Assembly (NCBI GenBank): GCA_030549175.1 | Contig: JAUKUA010000001.1 | Location: forward strand, 3,534,001-3,598,000 | From: Lasiosphaeris hirsuta | Taxonomy: Eukaryota > Ascomycota > Sordariomycetes > Sordariales > Lasiosphaeriaceae | Direction: 5' to 3' | DNA: 64,000 bases | Shown here: piece by piece, positions 1 through 13,235 of the stretch | How the letters are laid out: every line of letters begins with the position of its first letter | How positions within the stretch are numbered: the stretch's first letter is position 1 | Position numbers and translations under genes: made by a program | Notes under the pieces: generated by a model | Seen by the model: only the letters and a program-made list of their open reading frames with translations | Told to the model about the DNA's origin: nothing | Databases searched by the model: none

Positions 1-1839
1 CCTCACAGGCGGCCATTCAGCCGCTAGTACGAACCGCTTGGGCAGAAAGCCCATCACTTGCTGTGCATTTGACAACGCGGTTTCAGTATCCACGGATACA
101 TAAGGAGGTCCGCTGGCTGCTGCTGAACTTCACTGCCAAAGCGGCAACAGAGTCCGAAGCACTTGTAGTGCTCATCGATGGCTCACTACTCGAAGACGTC
201 AGCTTTCAGCTCAAGGTAAGATCGCTTGGACCATTAGCGAACCCCATTGATCGAGTTTGCCCTGGCCTAATAGACATACTTTTCTAGTATCTCCTTTTCT
301 GGGCGCCGGTCAATCCCATCACCGCAGTTACCTACTTCCTACCAACCTATCGAAACCACCCTTACCTCATACAGTACGCCATGAGGGCCTTGGAGAGCCA
401 CTCTGTTGATGTAACCTTTTTCTACGTACCACAGATTGTCCAGACTCTTCGCTATGATGCATTGGGCTATGTCGAACGCTATATCCTCGAGACAGCTCAA
501 TTTTCTCAGCTGTTTGCCCATCAAATCATATGGAACATGAAGGCCAACGCTTACAAAGATGACGAGTCTTTGATTGTAAGATGCCCCTCGGCCACAAGGC
601 TGGTTCCACCCAGAACACATCTTTTTGCTAATACGTAACACACAGCCTGACGCCATCAAGCCGACTCTTGACAAAGTCATGGGCCACATGATTGATAGCT
701 TTGCAGCTGAGGATCGTGAGTTCTATGAACGCGAGTTTACGTTTTTCGATGAGGTCACTGGCATATCCGGAAAACTCAAACCGTTGATCAAGAAGTCAAA
801 GCCTGAAAAGAAGCAAAAGATTGAGGAGGAGCTCCGAAAGATCACGGTTGAGGTTGGTGTTTATCTGCCAAGTAATCCTGAGGGCGTGGTCATCGGTATC
901 GACAGGAAATCTGGCAAGCCTTTGCAAAGTCATGCCAAAGCTCCGTTTATGGCGACTTTCCGGATCAAGAAGAATAAGAGTGTCCCAGAAGAAGTAGAAG
1001 ATGCCGGCGAGGAGTCAATCAATGACAGAGGTGCCACGCAAGACACGACGATTGAAGTCTGGCAGTCAGCCATCTTCAAGGTGGGTGATGATTGCCGTCA
1101 GGATGTGCTTGCGCTTCAAATGGTCGCAGCATTCCGAGGGATTTTTCACAGTGTGGGCCTCGACGTTTTTGTCTTCCCATACCGGGTGACGGCGACCGCT
1201 CCCGGCTGCGGAGTTATCGACGTTCTACCAAACTCGATCTCGCGAGATATGTTGGGACGAGAAGCAGTGAACGGGCTCTACGACTACTTTGTTTCCAAGT
1301 ACGGTAACGAGGATTCGCTTCGTTTCCAACAAGCTCGGAACAATTTTGTCAAGAGCATGGCGGCCTATTCGGTTATATCATTCCTTCTCCAGTTCAAGGA
1401 TCGCCACAACGGCAACATCATGATCGACGATGCCGGCCACATTCTCCATATCGACTTTGGGTTTTGTTTCGACATTGCTCCGGGAGGCATCAAGTTTGAG
1501 CGCGCGCCATTCAAGCTCACATCTGAAATGCTCGCCGTCATGGGTGGTAGCCCAGAACACCAATCTTTCAAGTGGTTCGAGGAGCTGTGTATCAAGGCAT
1601 TCTTGGCCTCCCGACAGTACACGGACAAATTGTCGCAGATTGTATTGTTAATGATGGACAGTGGGCTTCCTTGCTTCAAGCCTGAGAGCGTAAAGCACTT
1701 TAAGGAGCGGTTTGTCTTGGAGAAGAACGATCGTGAGGCTGCTGAGTTCATGAAGGACCTGATCAAAAAGAGCCACGCAAGTTACTCTACGGGCTTCTAC
1801 GATCAGTTCCAACTCTTCACGAACGGTATTCCGTATTAG
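1..1839 (+). CDS. STT4: Phosphatidylinositol 4-kinase STT4 (PI4K type III alpha), C-terminal part
   Basis: This is the 3' end of a PI 4-kinase that makes PI4P at the plasma membrane; the 5' part lies outside the window. Exons are 1-215, 288-575 and 646-1839; the introns at 216-287 and 576-645 have GTAAG donors, TAG/CAG acceptors and (in the second) a GCTAATAC branch site. The visible protein is about 564 residues and in frame from base 3. The last exon holds the PI3/PI4-kinase catalytic domain: the GDDCRQD segment (near base 1084), the catalytic loop DRHNGNIM (near 1402) and the metal-binding HIDFGF motif (near 1446). The family's long helical N-terminus (about 1900 residues in total is usual) explains why only a fragment is seen. 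The segment APGCGVIDVLPN is typical of PI4K-alpha rather than PIK1, which supports STT4. Confidence 0.93.
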
Positions 1840-2419
1840 TATAGAGCCGCTGAGCTTACCTCGCCGCGAGTTCATAGATAACTTTAATCTGCGCAGACAG
1901 GAACCCTTCTGCTGGATCTGGACATCCAGTTCTTGAGAATTGATTTACTAGCTCAACACCCGACCATCCGTGTTTTTACCCCAAAGTAAGCTTTTTACTT
2001 TTTATTTAACTACCAGTCTGGCCTTTGGGCTCCGGGAATATATCCAAGACGATAGTTGTAATTCTATCTACAAATATGCACGTACCCTCCCGCGCTATAT
2101 GAACCCCTTGCAAGAGCCGCAAACATAGCTTCCCACACAACCAGAGAAGGGAGTAAGACTAGACACGATCCGCGCTAGAGATACACCCACATAAGCATTC
2201 CCTCGGTCTCTGCTTCAGAAACCTCGCTGGTCCTCGAGGGTGAAACGTCGGCACAACCATGAACGCCCAGGTGGGAGAAGAGACTCGGGCTAGTGGGTCT
2301 TAATGTTTACGCAGGAGCTGACTAGCAAGTGCCTCTCAAACTCGCAGTCACGACAGATTCGCGAAGCGGCAGAACATCACGGGCAGCACATTAAGCTTTG
2401 GTGCTCCAAGACACCGTGA
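1840..2419. other. Intergenic, between convergent STT4 and CDF genes
   Basis: This 580-bp stretch separates two convergent genes and should hold both 3' UTRs and polyadenylation sites. I see no coding signal and no notable repeat. Confidence 0.6.
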
Positions 2420-4551
2420 CTAACTAGCTTGCTGCTCCATGTGCGTGGGCAGGTTGTAGCTTGCGTAATCCACGTGGACAAATGCCCTGTCGACGATGGG
2501 GACGGATTCGAGTACGTACTGTAGGCTCTCACTGTCGATCAATAGTTAGTCATGTATTTGGGACAAGATACAGGACGTCGTCGTAGGGTGGTTTTCTTTC
2601 ACCTTAAATCATGGCTGTCTTTCAACGCGGTACTTGCGTCAAGAACAATGTCCACCTACACAACAATCAGTGATGGGTCTTGTCCTACCCGGATTGTGTC
2701 CTGACGGCATACTTCTACGTTTAACTTGTCGCCGGCGTGGTATGCCTGCAAACCCTGTATCTGTTTTATTGTTTTGGCAAAACGCATGGTCAGGTAAAGC
2801 ACTTGACATATTAGCTTCTCTTTTGCAGTCGCAGAATGAGACTGCAATCGACTTACATATGTTTCGCTGGTCTGCGGTCGCAGAGAACCCCGACAAATGC
2901 CTTATATGCTCAAACGATGTCTGAGACCAGTTGAAGATGACGACGAGAGACAGTAACAAGCCGCCTAAAGCATCGAGCCACCAAATTCTGGCATAGAATC
3001 CCACTGCGCAACAGTGATTAGGACGTGCCCGAAAATGGCTCATGGATCATAGAGGGCAACACACCTATAGGAAAGGCAATGGAGCCGGCATTGAATATCA
3101 CATCTGTAGGATAGATGAGCGATGGCGAAGTCAGACAAGGAGTACGACGTACCAGTGCTTGCGTCGGAAGCCCTGTGTAATGGTCAGTAAGAGAGGAGTT
3201 CCGGTGTAGGCTGAATTACGACGAGGGATGCTCACAAGGCTCGGACACTTGAGTTCTTGACAAGGCGACACCATAACCAGCACATGCCCTTGACAACAAT
3301 TGTGCCGAGCATGATGGCTATTGCGGGAACGCCGCTGCTTTGGCCGTTAGCGTATAGCTGCCAAAGAGAGCAGGGGGTTGAAATAGGGGCAAACCGACAG
3401 CTCAATAATCTCGTGATCGGGCGAGGCGAGGCGCTGGGTGGCCTCCAGGGCAACCTGGGTGAAAGAGGTGATCATGATGATGGAGAAGACCAGCACCCCT
3501 ATTGGCTCGAGTCGCCGTCGCCCGATCGGATAGCGGTACTGGTCCTGTTTTCTGATTAACCAGGTGGTGAGCCAGACAATGACTGTCGAGAGGAAATCGA
3601 GGACTGCGTCGACCAAGCTAGCGAGGACGGAAACCGAGGGTACCCTTGCAATGACGGCAATTTTTCCAGCCAAGAGGATGACATTGGCGGCAAAGTTGAC
3701 GTAGATTGCAAGGGTGACGATGGGGGCGTCGCTGTCAATTTGGTCGTCCTCGAGCCACGGAATCTCGGTTTTTGGTCCATGACCAAGACTTGCTTCCTCG
3801 TCGTCATCGCTGTCGACACCGCCGGCGTTGGCGAAGAGAGGGGTGGTTTCGGTAGGGCGGTAGATATCTTTGGGCGTCCGCCTGACTTTCCGGGTATTGC
3901 TTTCGACAAGAGATGAATCGAGCGGGCTTGGTGAGGAAAGGACCGGGGAGCGCTGCTCCTCGGCGATGGTGACGGGGACCTCAACGCCGCGGAAGGCTGA
4001 GGCGGGCATGTCATTATACTCGTTAAGCAGGTCGTGCGGGAGGGACGAGTCCAGCAGCTTGTCAATGTAGAGATATTGCTGAACCAGAAGGTTGGTGCGC
4101 TCATAGTAGGCTCGGCTGAATATGGGATACGGGAGTAAGCATGGCGTGCGTGGACAAGTTGAGACATGGCAGCTAGGGGGTCAGGGAGGGGGGGAAGGGG
4201 CACTGACAGATGCTTGCTCATGCCGGCCAGCTGCTCGTCGGTCCTCCAGTAGCGTCCCCAGCGATATCTGGGGTTGCTGTTTCCGATCAGGCGCATGCTG
4301 CGCATGTGGGGGGCATTGAGGATGGCACTCATGCGGCGCTCGTTGCGGCGGGGGTCTTCAGTTGGGCCCTCGCCAACCTCGTCGTCGTCATGAGCAGAGG
4401 AATGCAGGGCGGCCGGGGCCGCGATGTTGCGCTCCCTGATCAGAGACGCCAGCGCGCCGTGGCCCAACGGCGCAAGCGGCGGGTCACCCTGAACAAGGAG
4501 GAATGAGGAGCCACGCCGAAACGGCGCCCGTGAAAATGTTGGCGAGCTCAT
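2420..4551 (-). CDS. Cation diffusion facilitator (CDF) transporter, Mn-type motif
   Basis: This is a CDF-family divalent metal/proton antiporter of an internal or plasma membrane. Nine exons join in frame to 539 codons plus stop: 4551-4208, 4115-3399, 3334-3236, 3172-3153, 3103-3065, 3003-2857, 2801-2713, 2655-2603, 2531-2420. Residues 1 to about 190 are disordered and cytosolic with an acidic DSDDDEE patch. About six membrane segments follow, the first around APIVTLAIYVNFAANVILL. TM2 carries DAVLD and TM5 carries DASTD; both are DxxxD sites, the pattern known for the Mn-CDF subgroup, while Zn-CDFs use HxxxD. The C-terminal soluble domain (about 430-539) ends with a typical CDF dimer fold containing DIVLD and VHVDY. 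Exons 4 and 5 are only 20 and 39 nt. Manganese as substrate is inferred from the motif. Confidence 0.87.
3153..3172 (-). other. 20-nt microexon encoding most of the second metal site of the CDF transporter
   Basis: This exon is flanked by introns 3173-3235 (GTGAGC...CACAG) and 3104-3152 (GTACGT...TACAG). It encodes the segment just before and through the start of the DASTD motif, with both ends splitting codons. The frame closes only if it is included, so skipping it would shift the frame and delete the TM5 metal site. Confidence 0.75.
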
Positions 4552-5229
4552 GGGGCCAGCGGATCGAGTATGAGCTATGGGCTGGAATTGGAAGTCGCCG
4601 TAGAGCGTAGAGCGCGGACCGAAGGTAGGCGCGAGGTAGGAAAGTAGCGATGGAGCCGGTCAGTAAACGGCGGGTAACAGGCTTTCTTTTAACCCAGTCC
4701 CTCACGATGTCGAGGAGAGGCCCGAAGGGAACGCAGAACCTGTGCTTCGCCCTCCTGCCTTCGTCGTCGAGTCAGCAGCAGCGACGCGACTCGAGGCCAA
4801 TGCCTCAGCAGCTCGCCTCCCTCTCACTTCTCTAGACGCCGGCTCTGAACAACTCAACAGTTCCCGAACAGCTCCTGAAGCGGCAGGGTCCCCAATGCCA
4901 CCGAGTGCCGGCCCTCGTTTCGTTTCGTCTCTTACTCCTACCGATTCAAATGTTTTCAGAGCGGAGTTCGCCTTGCAATTCGCGCGCGTCGCGGTTCTAG
5001 GATCAGGTTCCAGGCGGGGTTATTCGCGCAGCAAGGGATAAGGGACGATATGCCTTCCTTGCTTCTTGTCTACAGATACCATCTGGCATCTAACCTTAGC
5101 TTATCGATTCGTAGCACTTTTCACCCCACAATCCACCAGGCACCTAACCTTAGTGTACCTCGGCCGCCACCAGCGCCAAGTTCAACCCATCCATGGCAAG
5201 CAAGCATGGCCAACTCCCAACGTTGCTGG

Positions 5230-5251
5230 CCAGGGTGCCAGGGTGCCAGGG
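5230..5251. repeat. Short tandem repeat, CCAGGGTG unit
   Basis: Two perfect 8-bp copies are followed by a partial third (CCAGGG). Confidence 0.9.
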
Positions 5252-6336
5252 CACTAAGATGCCTCCTTAAGTACATACCTGGTAAGGGCAGCGAGTATAC
5301 CAATATGATACCAGCAGGGCTACCTACGCACATCTACGGTATGCAAACAAACCAGCGTTCAATACACTTCTTCCTTCTCCCACTTGGCTCTGCCTGTTCG
5401 GTCTCGCTTGTCGAGCCTGACCGCCAAGCCGCTGCCGCCCGCTCCCCCAGTACCCGCGTCCGCGCCCGAAACGTGATGTGATGTCACCTATCCGGGGGTG
5501 CCTGGGGTGGGGGAGATCTCAGCCATGCATCGGCCAAGCGAAGCCTCCAACGACAGGGGCAGTCTAGAGCCCGGAGCTCCAGAAACTGCCGATTCCATGG
5601 TAACCCACCACCGGACCGTCCTGGCCCACCCTTTTCTCCGAGACGCCGTGCATCGGTGTAACCTTACCGGAATGGGCACATAGATGCGGACATGACAAAA
5701 GTCTTTACAAATCGTTCAGAGTAACCGTTCAATACTGCCGAGAAGAACTGCAGCCTTAACAACATATCAAACGGGCTTTCTCACGGGCGATTTGCTCGAC
5801 ATCAAGCAGCCTCTCTGACCTCTCTCGCCTTTTTGCTTTCTACCATGGGCTTCTCGACAACTTTGCTTGGTGGGCTTTGAACTTTCGACGTCGATGCTCA
5901 GCGCTCGCCGTTGTGTTTGCATCCCAACTTCCCGTTTTCCACAAATTGGCACACACCTTGGCTGCTGCACCTTGAGTCCTCTCGGCTGACAAGAAAAGGG
6001 GGATTGAGAAGCAGTGCCACGGAATACGACTCGTGTCTTGGCGAGGCGTTTGCCCAGTGCTAAACCACCCGAATGGCGAAATTGAGAACTGACTGGGCAC
6101 AGACCAGAAACCAGACAGAGACCACAACAAAGCGAGACTCATCAGCATTTCTTGCTACGTACCAACACTACAAATCTACACCGTTTCCGAGGCAAGCCAT
6201 TACATCTCCGACTGCCGTGACAGTCGGATGTTCGGCCGCATTCAATGCGGCCTCCAGTCGCGCTCCGGGTTCAGTCATGGTACCACGTCGCCCATTTGAG
6301 TATTAGGCTTGCTTGCTTGTGCAAGGGCCACCCCGC

Positions 6337-6343
<7 letters not shown>

Positions 6344-6372
<29 letters not shown>

Positions 6373-6378
6373 TGTGTG
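6344..6378. repeat. GT dinucleotide microsatellite
   Basis: An interrupted (GT)n run; the uninterrupted core from 6354 has about twelve units. It lies in gene-free DNA. Confidence 0.95.
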
Positions 6379-6999
6379 GGTTGGACCTGGGAATCCCGAT
6401 GTCCAGCCACCGATTGTATTTTCAAGTTTGTTGCGCACAGGAGGCAGAGCCGTGACAGCCGAGAATGCGACAAATTGCGCCAGCGGTCTCGGTGTTCGAT
6501 CTGCGGGGAGCGCAAGAACCTGAGAGCTATGTTGACGTGGCCTCGCACCGAGAGACCTGGCGAAGGCGTCATCGGACAGCATTCTCAGCCGACGCCGTGA
6601 TGGCTGTCGGTCAAATTAAGTTGAGAAAAACGTGTTGGTAAGACTCTCAAAAGAATGGCGTAGGGGGGTCAGATCTGTTGCCTTGCCCCTTTTTGGAAGT
6701 CACTCTTGCACACCCGGCAGCGAAATGGCGCAGCCCATCTCCAGAATGTGGAACCTACTGCGCTTTCTCGTATGGTTGCTCCGGGCGAGGGGAGCAAAAT
6801 GCTAAAAGAGGGCAAAAACACGCTTGAGGTCCCAATGGCATGTAGGCATGTCGCGCGCTCACAGGCACGCGTTGTCATCGGCGACAGAACCTTTCAGCGT
6901 CGCCCGGCGATCCCGGCGATCATGGGGACTCGCTGAGACTGGACACTGGTACTGCAAGCTCGGGGGGCTGGCTAGCCGCGCTCGCAGACGCGCCGAATT

Positions 7000-7027
7000 G
7001 GGTATCCTGGCCTGGGTATCCTGGCCT
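7000..7027. repeat. Perfect 14-bp tandem duplication
   Basis: The unit GGGTATCCTGGCCT occurs twice head to tail without mismatch, in gene-free DNA. Confidence 0.95.
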
Positions 7028-7621
7028 TCCTGGCACCAGCCCTGAGCCCTGAGCGTCCGGGACGCGACACTCTCAATGCGCCGCCGACACGGACAAGACG
7101 ACAACCCAGGTCACGGTGCGTCGACGCATTCCTTCCAAGGCATGCGTGTCTTGCCAGTGCCGTGGCTGGTCGGGCATCCAGTGAGCTCGGTGCAGTCGCT
7201 GCGGTTTATGCAGTCACCGCAGGCACTGCAGTCGGCCTGTGTTGACCGTCTGCCCAGGCGCTCGAAAAGATCCTGATGCTGCAGCGGCGGGACCTGTTTG
7301 ACTAGGGGGCTAGCAGGCACTTGCCCAACGGGAGGGCGCTATTCTCGCCATCGTCCCTCGCCATCGTCAGTAGCGCCATCCAGTCCTCCCCACTTCGTAA
7401 TGCTGGCCATGCCGAGCCTGGAAAATAAAAATAATTCTTGCCAACCGCCTCCTTTCTCCTCCCGAAACATGAACCATCCTGCTGTCGGCTCGTCTACTCA
7501 GCATTCGCGTCGCTGTTCTCAGTTCGGCGGTCGTCTTGGGATCACCACCTCACTCTAACCGCGAAGCCCCTCCCCAGATCTCAACGAAACTCGACTGTTT
7601 GTCTGGTGCGTGCCCGGAGCC

Positions 7622-7640
7622 TTTTTTTTTTTTTTTTTTT
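7622..7640. repeat. T19 homopolymer
   Basis: An unbroken run of about 19 T about 1 kb before the start codon of the next gene. It could be a promoter poly(dA:dT) tract or leader pyrimidine tract. Confidence 0.9.
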
Positions 7641-8643
7641 GTACTATCACCGCTCGTCCGCTCGGGTCTCCTTTTGTGCTGGGTTATTATTGTCTATCGT
7701 TGCTTGGCTCTTCCACTTGCACTAAGGACCTAAATTCGCCTTAGGTCCAATCTCTCATCAACCATCAACTGCTCTGCTTCCATAGTCTGGGCCGTGGCCT
7801 CTCGTCAACCATCACCACTCGCCCGGGTCGCACACCCTCACTGTCCAGCTTGTCGGCGCCAAATCTACCCATCCCTATATAAACCTATCTCGTCTACCTT
7901 AATATAGCCTCGCACAGCTTGTGCTCCTGGGCCCCGTAAGTGTAAACCTTCCTGATCCCGTCATCCAATTGCCCCAACCAGCCCAGCCCGCGTCTATTCC
8001 GTCTCCGCCAATGGGCGCTCCCACGTCGTCCCGTTGTTCCCTCATCGTGCCCACAAGGATGGCAAGGGCGGGACCTTTACGGCTCGCCAACACGAGCTGT
8101 GCCTGGCTAGGCGCAAATGGCCGCTGGGTGTGGGCTCATCAATATGAACTTGCCGAGGAGGTTCTAGAGGACGGAAGGGCTTGTGCAACACCACCACAGC
8201 GCTGGATCTTGTCAGCGCAACGTCTGGCCTGTTTCAACAACTGTTGCTCCCCTTCGTCTGCCACACTTTATTCCCCTCTCGCCCCTCGGCTTTCCGACAG
8301 GCAGACCCAGTATGGTTAGCACTTGGGATCGATTTTCTCCTTGACAAGGCGGGATCCCACACCACCCTTGTACGCAGAGGAGCTAATGTTGATCTCCCAA
8401 ACATGTAGTTGGCCGACGTCTTCCCTTCCCCTTGCGGTTCCTTCCTGAAACGAGACGTCGTTCACCGGGTGGAGTCTCATCGATACCGCCTCGGCACCGC
8501 CTCCACCACCATCGCGTCATAAACCAGTCTCGTAATACCCGCCCCGGCTTTGATATAAAGGGGGCCAAGGTTCTGATATCGCTCGAGAACTCAGCCATCT
8601 TGGGCACACTCCCAAACCAGAGTCACTCCATCCATATATCTAT

Positions 8644-11478
8644 ATGCCTAGATTTTCGGTCGCGTTCGGCAGGCGGAAGTCGACCGCTGAAAACATCGAA
8701 AATGCCCTGGTAACAGAACCTAGCTTCCGGGTCCTAGAGCGGACTGAAGTCTCTGGAAAATCGTTTGATGGGGGGTCGAGGCTAGCAACAAAGCCGCCTC
8801 CCGTCCCTAAAACGAGCAGGTCGGACAGTGCTGTGGAGGACAATATCTTTGCCGACCTCAAATCCCACCGGTACGTGAAAGACTGCCTCTATCCTCTCCC
8901 ATCTTCCTGCGCCCGCGATCACTACCCGGATCTACTCTGAGCACTTCCTGCCTAGGGTGCAGTTGCTAATTGCCGGCAGCGGAAGCGGGTCGTCAAACAC
9001 AACGAAGACGGTCTCGACTGACAATTCCTCGCGCCATAGCAATGTTTCCACGACTCCCTCTTCTGCAGACCTTGGCGGTCAAGATGAGTGGAGGAATACG
9101 CAGAGGAAGTATGCAACTGATATACCGATCCCCCCTATCCCAAAATCTTCGCCCGCTGGTTTTCTACGAGCGGCTGGTCGAACCTTCTCGTTTGGCGGAC
9201 AAAAGAAACAACTGCCCTTGGTACCCGCCATGGAGGAGGAAACATTGGAGCACCCCAGCATCCCCGAGCCCGCCCAAATACAAACACACGGCCGATCGAG
9301 AGCTACCACGGCGTCCACGGCAACCACAGTAACCCCACCAAGAGTTGACGGAGACTTTGACCTGGATTTGGGCGGAGATTTTGGCAAGATACTACTTCTT
9401 GGCGCCAATGACAAGCGGGGCAGTGTGGCTACGCTAAGAGAAGAAAAACATGGACGGCACGCCTTACCACCCCGAGCTTTGACGGGATCGCGAATGAATC
9501 AGCCGCCCCCAATTGAAATCGACAAGGAAGCGAAGGTGGAACCCTCGGCGCATTCATGGAGTAGCCACCATTCCAACGATCAACTCTTAAACCAAATGAA
9601 CCCGTCATTCTTCCCCCCCAGCGCTGGAAACGATGCGCCCCCTGTCCCCCGTCATGCGTCGCCTATGGTCCCGAAGCCTCCGAGACCCAGCGTGTCCCCT
9701 GAAATCAACCCCCGAAAACCTTTGCTTGAGCACGGAGAGGGCGAGGACGAGGAAGCAAGGCTTCTCAAAGATTCGCTATCAACAGTGACGAGATTCATGA
9801 CTGGAAAAGGATCGGCTGTTGCTGCAGGCTCTCCGTCCCCTTCAAGATACCGGAGAAATGAAGACAAGGATGAAGACGATAGCCTGTTTGACACAAGTCA
9901 CACCTACTCATCGGTTTCTGCGAGCCGCTTTACACCCCGGACGTCCAGCCCTCAGCAGGGCAACAAAGTGATGACCCCCGCGGAATTTGAGAGGTATAGG
10001 AGGGACAAGGAGCGACAAGATAAAGACCGACAGCTGGATACATTCACCAATAGGCCCAAGAACGACGAGGACGAAGACGACAACTACGAGGAGGATGAGG
10101 ATGATGTAGAGAAGGCCAAGATGCAGGCGAAGCAAAGGCGCAAGCAAGAGGCCCACATGTCTGTATATCGACAACAAATGATGAAGGTGACGGGAGAGGC
10201 GGCGAACGGACCTCCTTCACGCCCAAGCCTTTCCATCTCATTTAGCACGCCAAATCTACCAAATCTAGGCTCTGGTGCCGGTCCTGGCGCCAATGCTTCG
10301 GATAATTCGGACGAAGACGAGGAAGTTCCTTTGGCAATACTTGCTGCCCACGGGTTCCCCAACAGGAACAGGCCTCCGACTCGCCTGAGCACTATGGCAT
10401 CTAACCCCAACCTTCGTGCCTCTCAGCAACCGAGTTACCAGCGGCCCGGCTCGGCCGTGGGCGACGCTCCTGGGGCGGCAGCGTCAAACCCACGCCTTCC
10501 GGCATTTGCGCGGAATCTTCCTCAAGATCCATTCCTCGGTGCCGGGCTTATCCGCAACAGTGTTCGCGAGAGCTTTTCTTTCGGCGGAGGCTCATCGGCT
10601 CCCGGCCACCATGCCGCTGCCCCCCCGGTGGGCTGATTGGTGTCATTGCCAACGAAGAGCGTTCCCGAGCATTGAGACGAGGAAGTCCATATATTGATAG
10701 TCAGAACCCCGTCCCTGGTGCAGTCGGCTATGATCCCCTCGGTGGCATCCCGCCGCATATGATGTACCAGAGCAACACTCTCACACCCGGCGACCAGGCC
10801 CAAATCCAAATGACGCAGCAGATGCAGCAGTTCATGCAGATGCAGATGCAGTTCTTGCAAATGATGACAGGACAAAATGGAAATGCTCCCGCCGGGCCCC
10901 ATGGCCACCTTGCTGCGCAATCCATGAGTAACTTGAGTGCCATAAATGGAGCGACGGGCATGGGAAGTGCTCAATCAATGCTGGGGGTTCCAGTTATGCA
11001 GGGCATGGGCGGCCCCGAGACGCTGCGGCATCCCTACTTGGGCAATGATTCCATGCTTGATCTCCCCGGTCCTCGTGGAGACGCACAACTACGGACCATG
11101 AGCATGGTCCAACCGAGCTCAGCATCATGGATTCAGCCATTGCAAGGGCCCAGCTTTGCTCCTTCGATTCGCCTCCAGGGCGGCGGCTATGCGCCCTCCA
11201 TCGCTCCCTCGGAGCGCAGCAACATTGGGCTACCAGGTCGATACAGACCGGTATCACATGTTCCACCGCCGAATCCTGTTGGACTGGGTCATATGCGTAA
11301 ATCATCGACCATGTCTGGGAGCCTCGGTCCTAGCATCTCGGTAACAAAATCTGGTAACGCTTCCGATGATGACGACGAGGAAGGTTGGGAAGCCATGAAA
11401 GCAAAGCGCGAGAAGAAGAAGTCTACTTGGAGGACCAAGAAGAGCATTAGCGGTGAGCTTGGCGCATTCATCAGCTAG
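8644..11478 (+). CDS. Large disordered conserved fungal protein, frame broken by a homopolymer indel
   Basis: I do not recognise a named family. Exon 1 is 8644-8870, the intron is 8871-8979 (GTACGT...GGCAG), and the second exon runs from 8980 to the stop at 11478. The frame used from 8980 ends in TGA at 10634-10636, while the downstream frame continues with sensible sequence (LIGVIANEERSRALRRGSPY) up to 11478. The two frames join exactly at a C7 run (10620-10626) if one more C is assumed, giving about 908 residues. Features: basic N-terminus (MPRFSVAFGRRKS), proline/serine-rich low complexity, a charged coiled region near residues 400-480 with a DEDEDD patch, a Met/Gln-rich stretch near 685-706, and an acidic-then-basic C-terminus. 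It has no membrane segment or catalytic motif. It is probably a cytoplasmic or nuclear scaffold, but that is only an inference. Confidence 0.72.
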
Positions 11479-11855
11479 ATGGCCTTCGCGGAATTCTCTG
11501 TCGAGAGAAAACGGTTATGAGCCGATTTTAACTGGGTCGCTTTCGGTAACTAAAGCGGCGGCCAGTTGGTTGTGTATTCATCGTGTGGGTTGGAGCTGGC
11601 GTCAAAATGGGTAGGCATGGCGATGTGGTCTGGTTTCCGGTTGTTTACGGGAACGATTTACGATAGACATAGCATCCAAAAAGGTAATCTAGTAATGTAG
11701 TGGAGTGAGAGGTGGAAGGTGAGGGCCAAAACAAACCCAACGGTTGACATTCCCAAGTTTTTGTTTCTCGCCCCTCTTAGACACAGCAACCCAAAAGGTA
11801 GATGCTCCTCTTACAGCCCATACAAGATGGACCCCTTTTGATGCATGCGCCGCGC
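11479..11855. other. Intergenic, between convergent genes
   Basis: A 377-bp stretch between the stop of the large disordered protein and the stop of RIB4. It should hold 3' UTRs only; I see no other signal. Confidence 0.6.
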
Positions 11856-12581
<726 letters not shown>

Positions 12582-13235
12582 TATTGCGAGCGCAGGTCTG
12601 AGCGAGTTTGTACGGGCGAATGTGTAAGGGCAATGGCAGACAAAAGGCTATCAGTCGTCCGTTGGTGAAGTATGATGGAGGGTTATCCGGCATCAGAGCT
12701 TGCGGGAGCGGGGGAGCCTTTTGGCGGAGGGGTAGTTGCCGACCTCTGCACCTGCCTATGCCTACCTACGGCATTCGTAGGTGGCCCTGATCACAATCCC
12801 CTGCCCCGCAGTGCTGGAGTCCGAGGGTGGGGTACTGGGGTCTTTCCAGTTTGGGGTTCGGGATGGCATGAACGCTTACCTACTCGGCTGCTATTGGATG
12901 GATGGGTTACTGTTCAGGGACTCCTTCCTCAACAGCCATCTACGACCTACCTGCAACAGTCGTTGTTTCCTCCCATATACGAGTATCCATTGTTTGAGGC
13001 TCACGCCGAAATGCCTATGCAAAATTCGACAAGGGCCTCGTGCTTTTCTGCTGCACAACCCATCGACTGTAGTAGTATCGACGGCATCAGCTAGGTGGCG
13101 TCTCATCCGTATTCAACACGTCGACTATCAGCATCCTTCCCTCCGCCACCCCCCTTTCTTGCCTCATTCTTCAATTCTGTAGTTGACTTCTCTCCTCGTA
13201 TCTACGTCGCGTTCATCCCAGGCCTTGCGGCCAAG
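12582..13235. promoter_or_regulatory. Divergent promoter region between RIB4 and the MLH2-like gene
   Basis: This 654-bp gap lies between two divergent start codons. It contains a small inverted repeat at 12764-12782, with arms ACCTACG and CGTAGGT around a 5-nt loop. No other element can be assigned. Confidence 0.5.

Larger units (their letters stand above)
4552..8643. other. 4.1-kb gene-free stretch upstream of two divergent genes
   Basis: No reading frame here looks like a real gene; the open frames are short, overlapping on both strands and of shuffled composition. It contains short tandem repeats, a GT microsatellite and a T19 tract (listed separately), and the decamer CTAACCTTAG twice (near 5090 and 5143). 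It probably holds promoters and a long leader for the gene starting at 8644; pyrimidine-rich tracts and GT...AG pairs between 7600 and 8640 could be leader exons and introns, but I cannot prove any. Confidence 0.5.
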
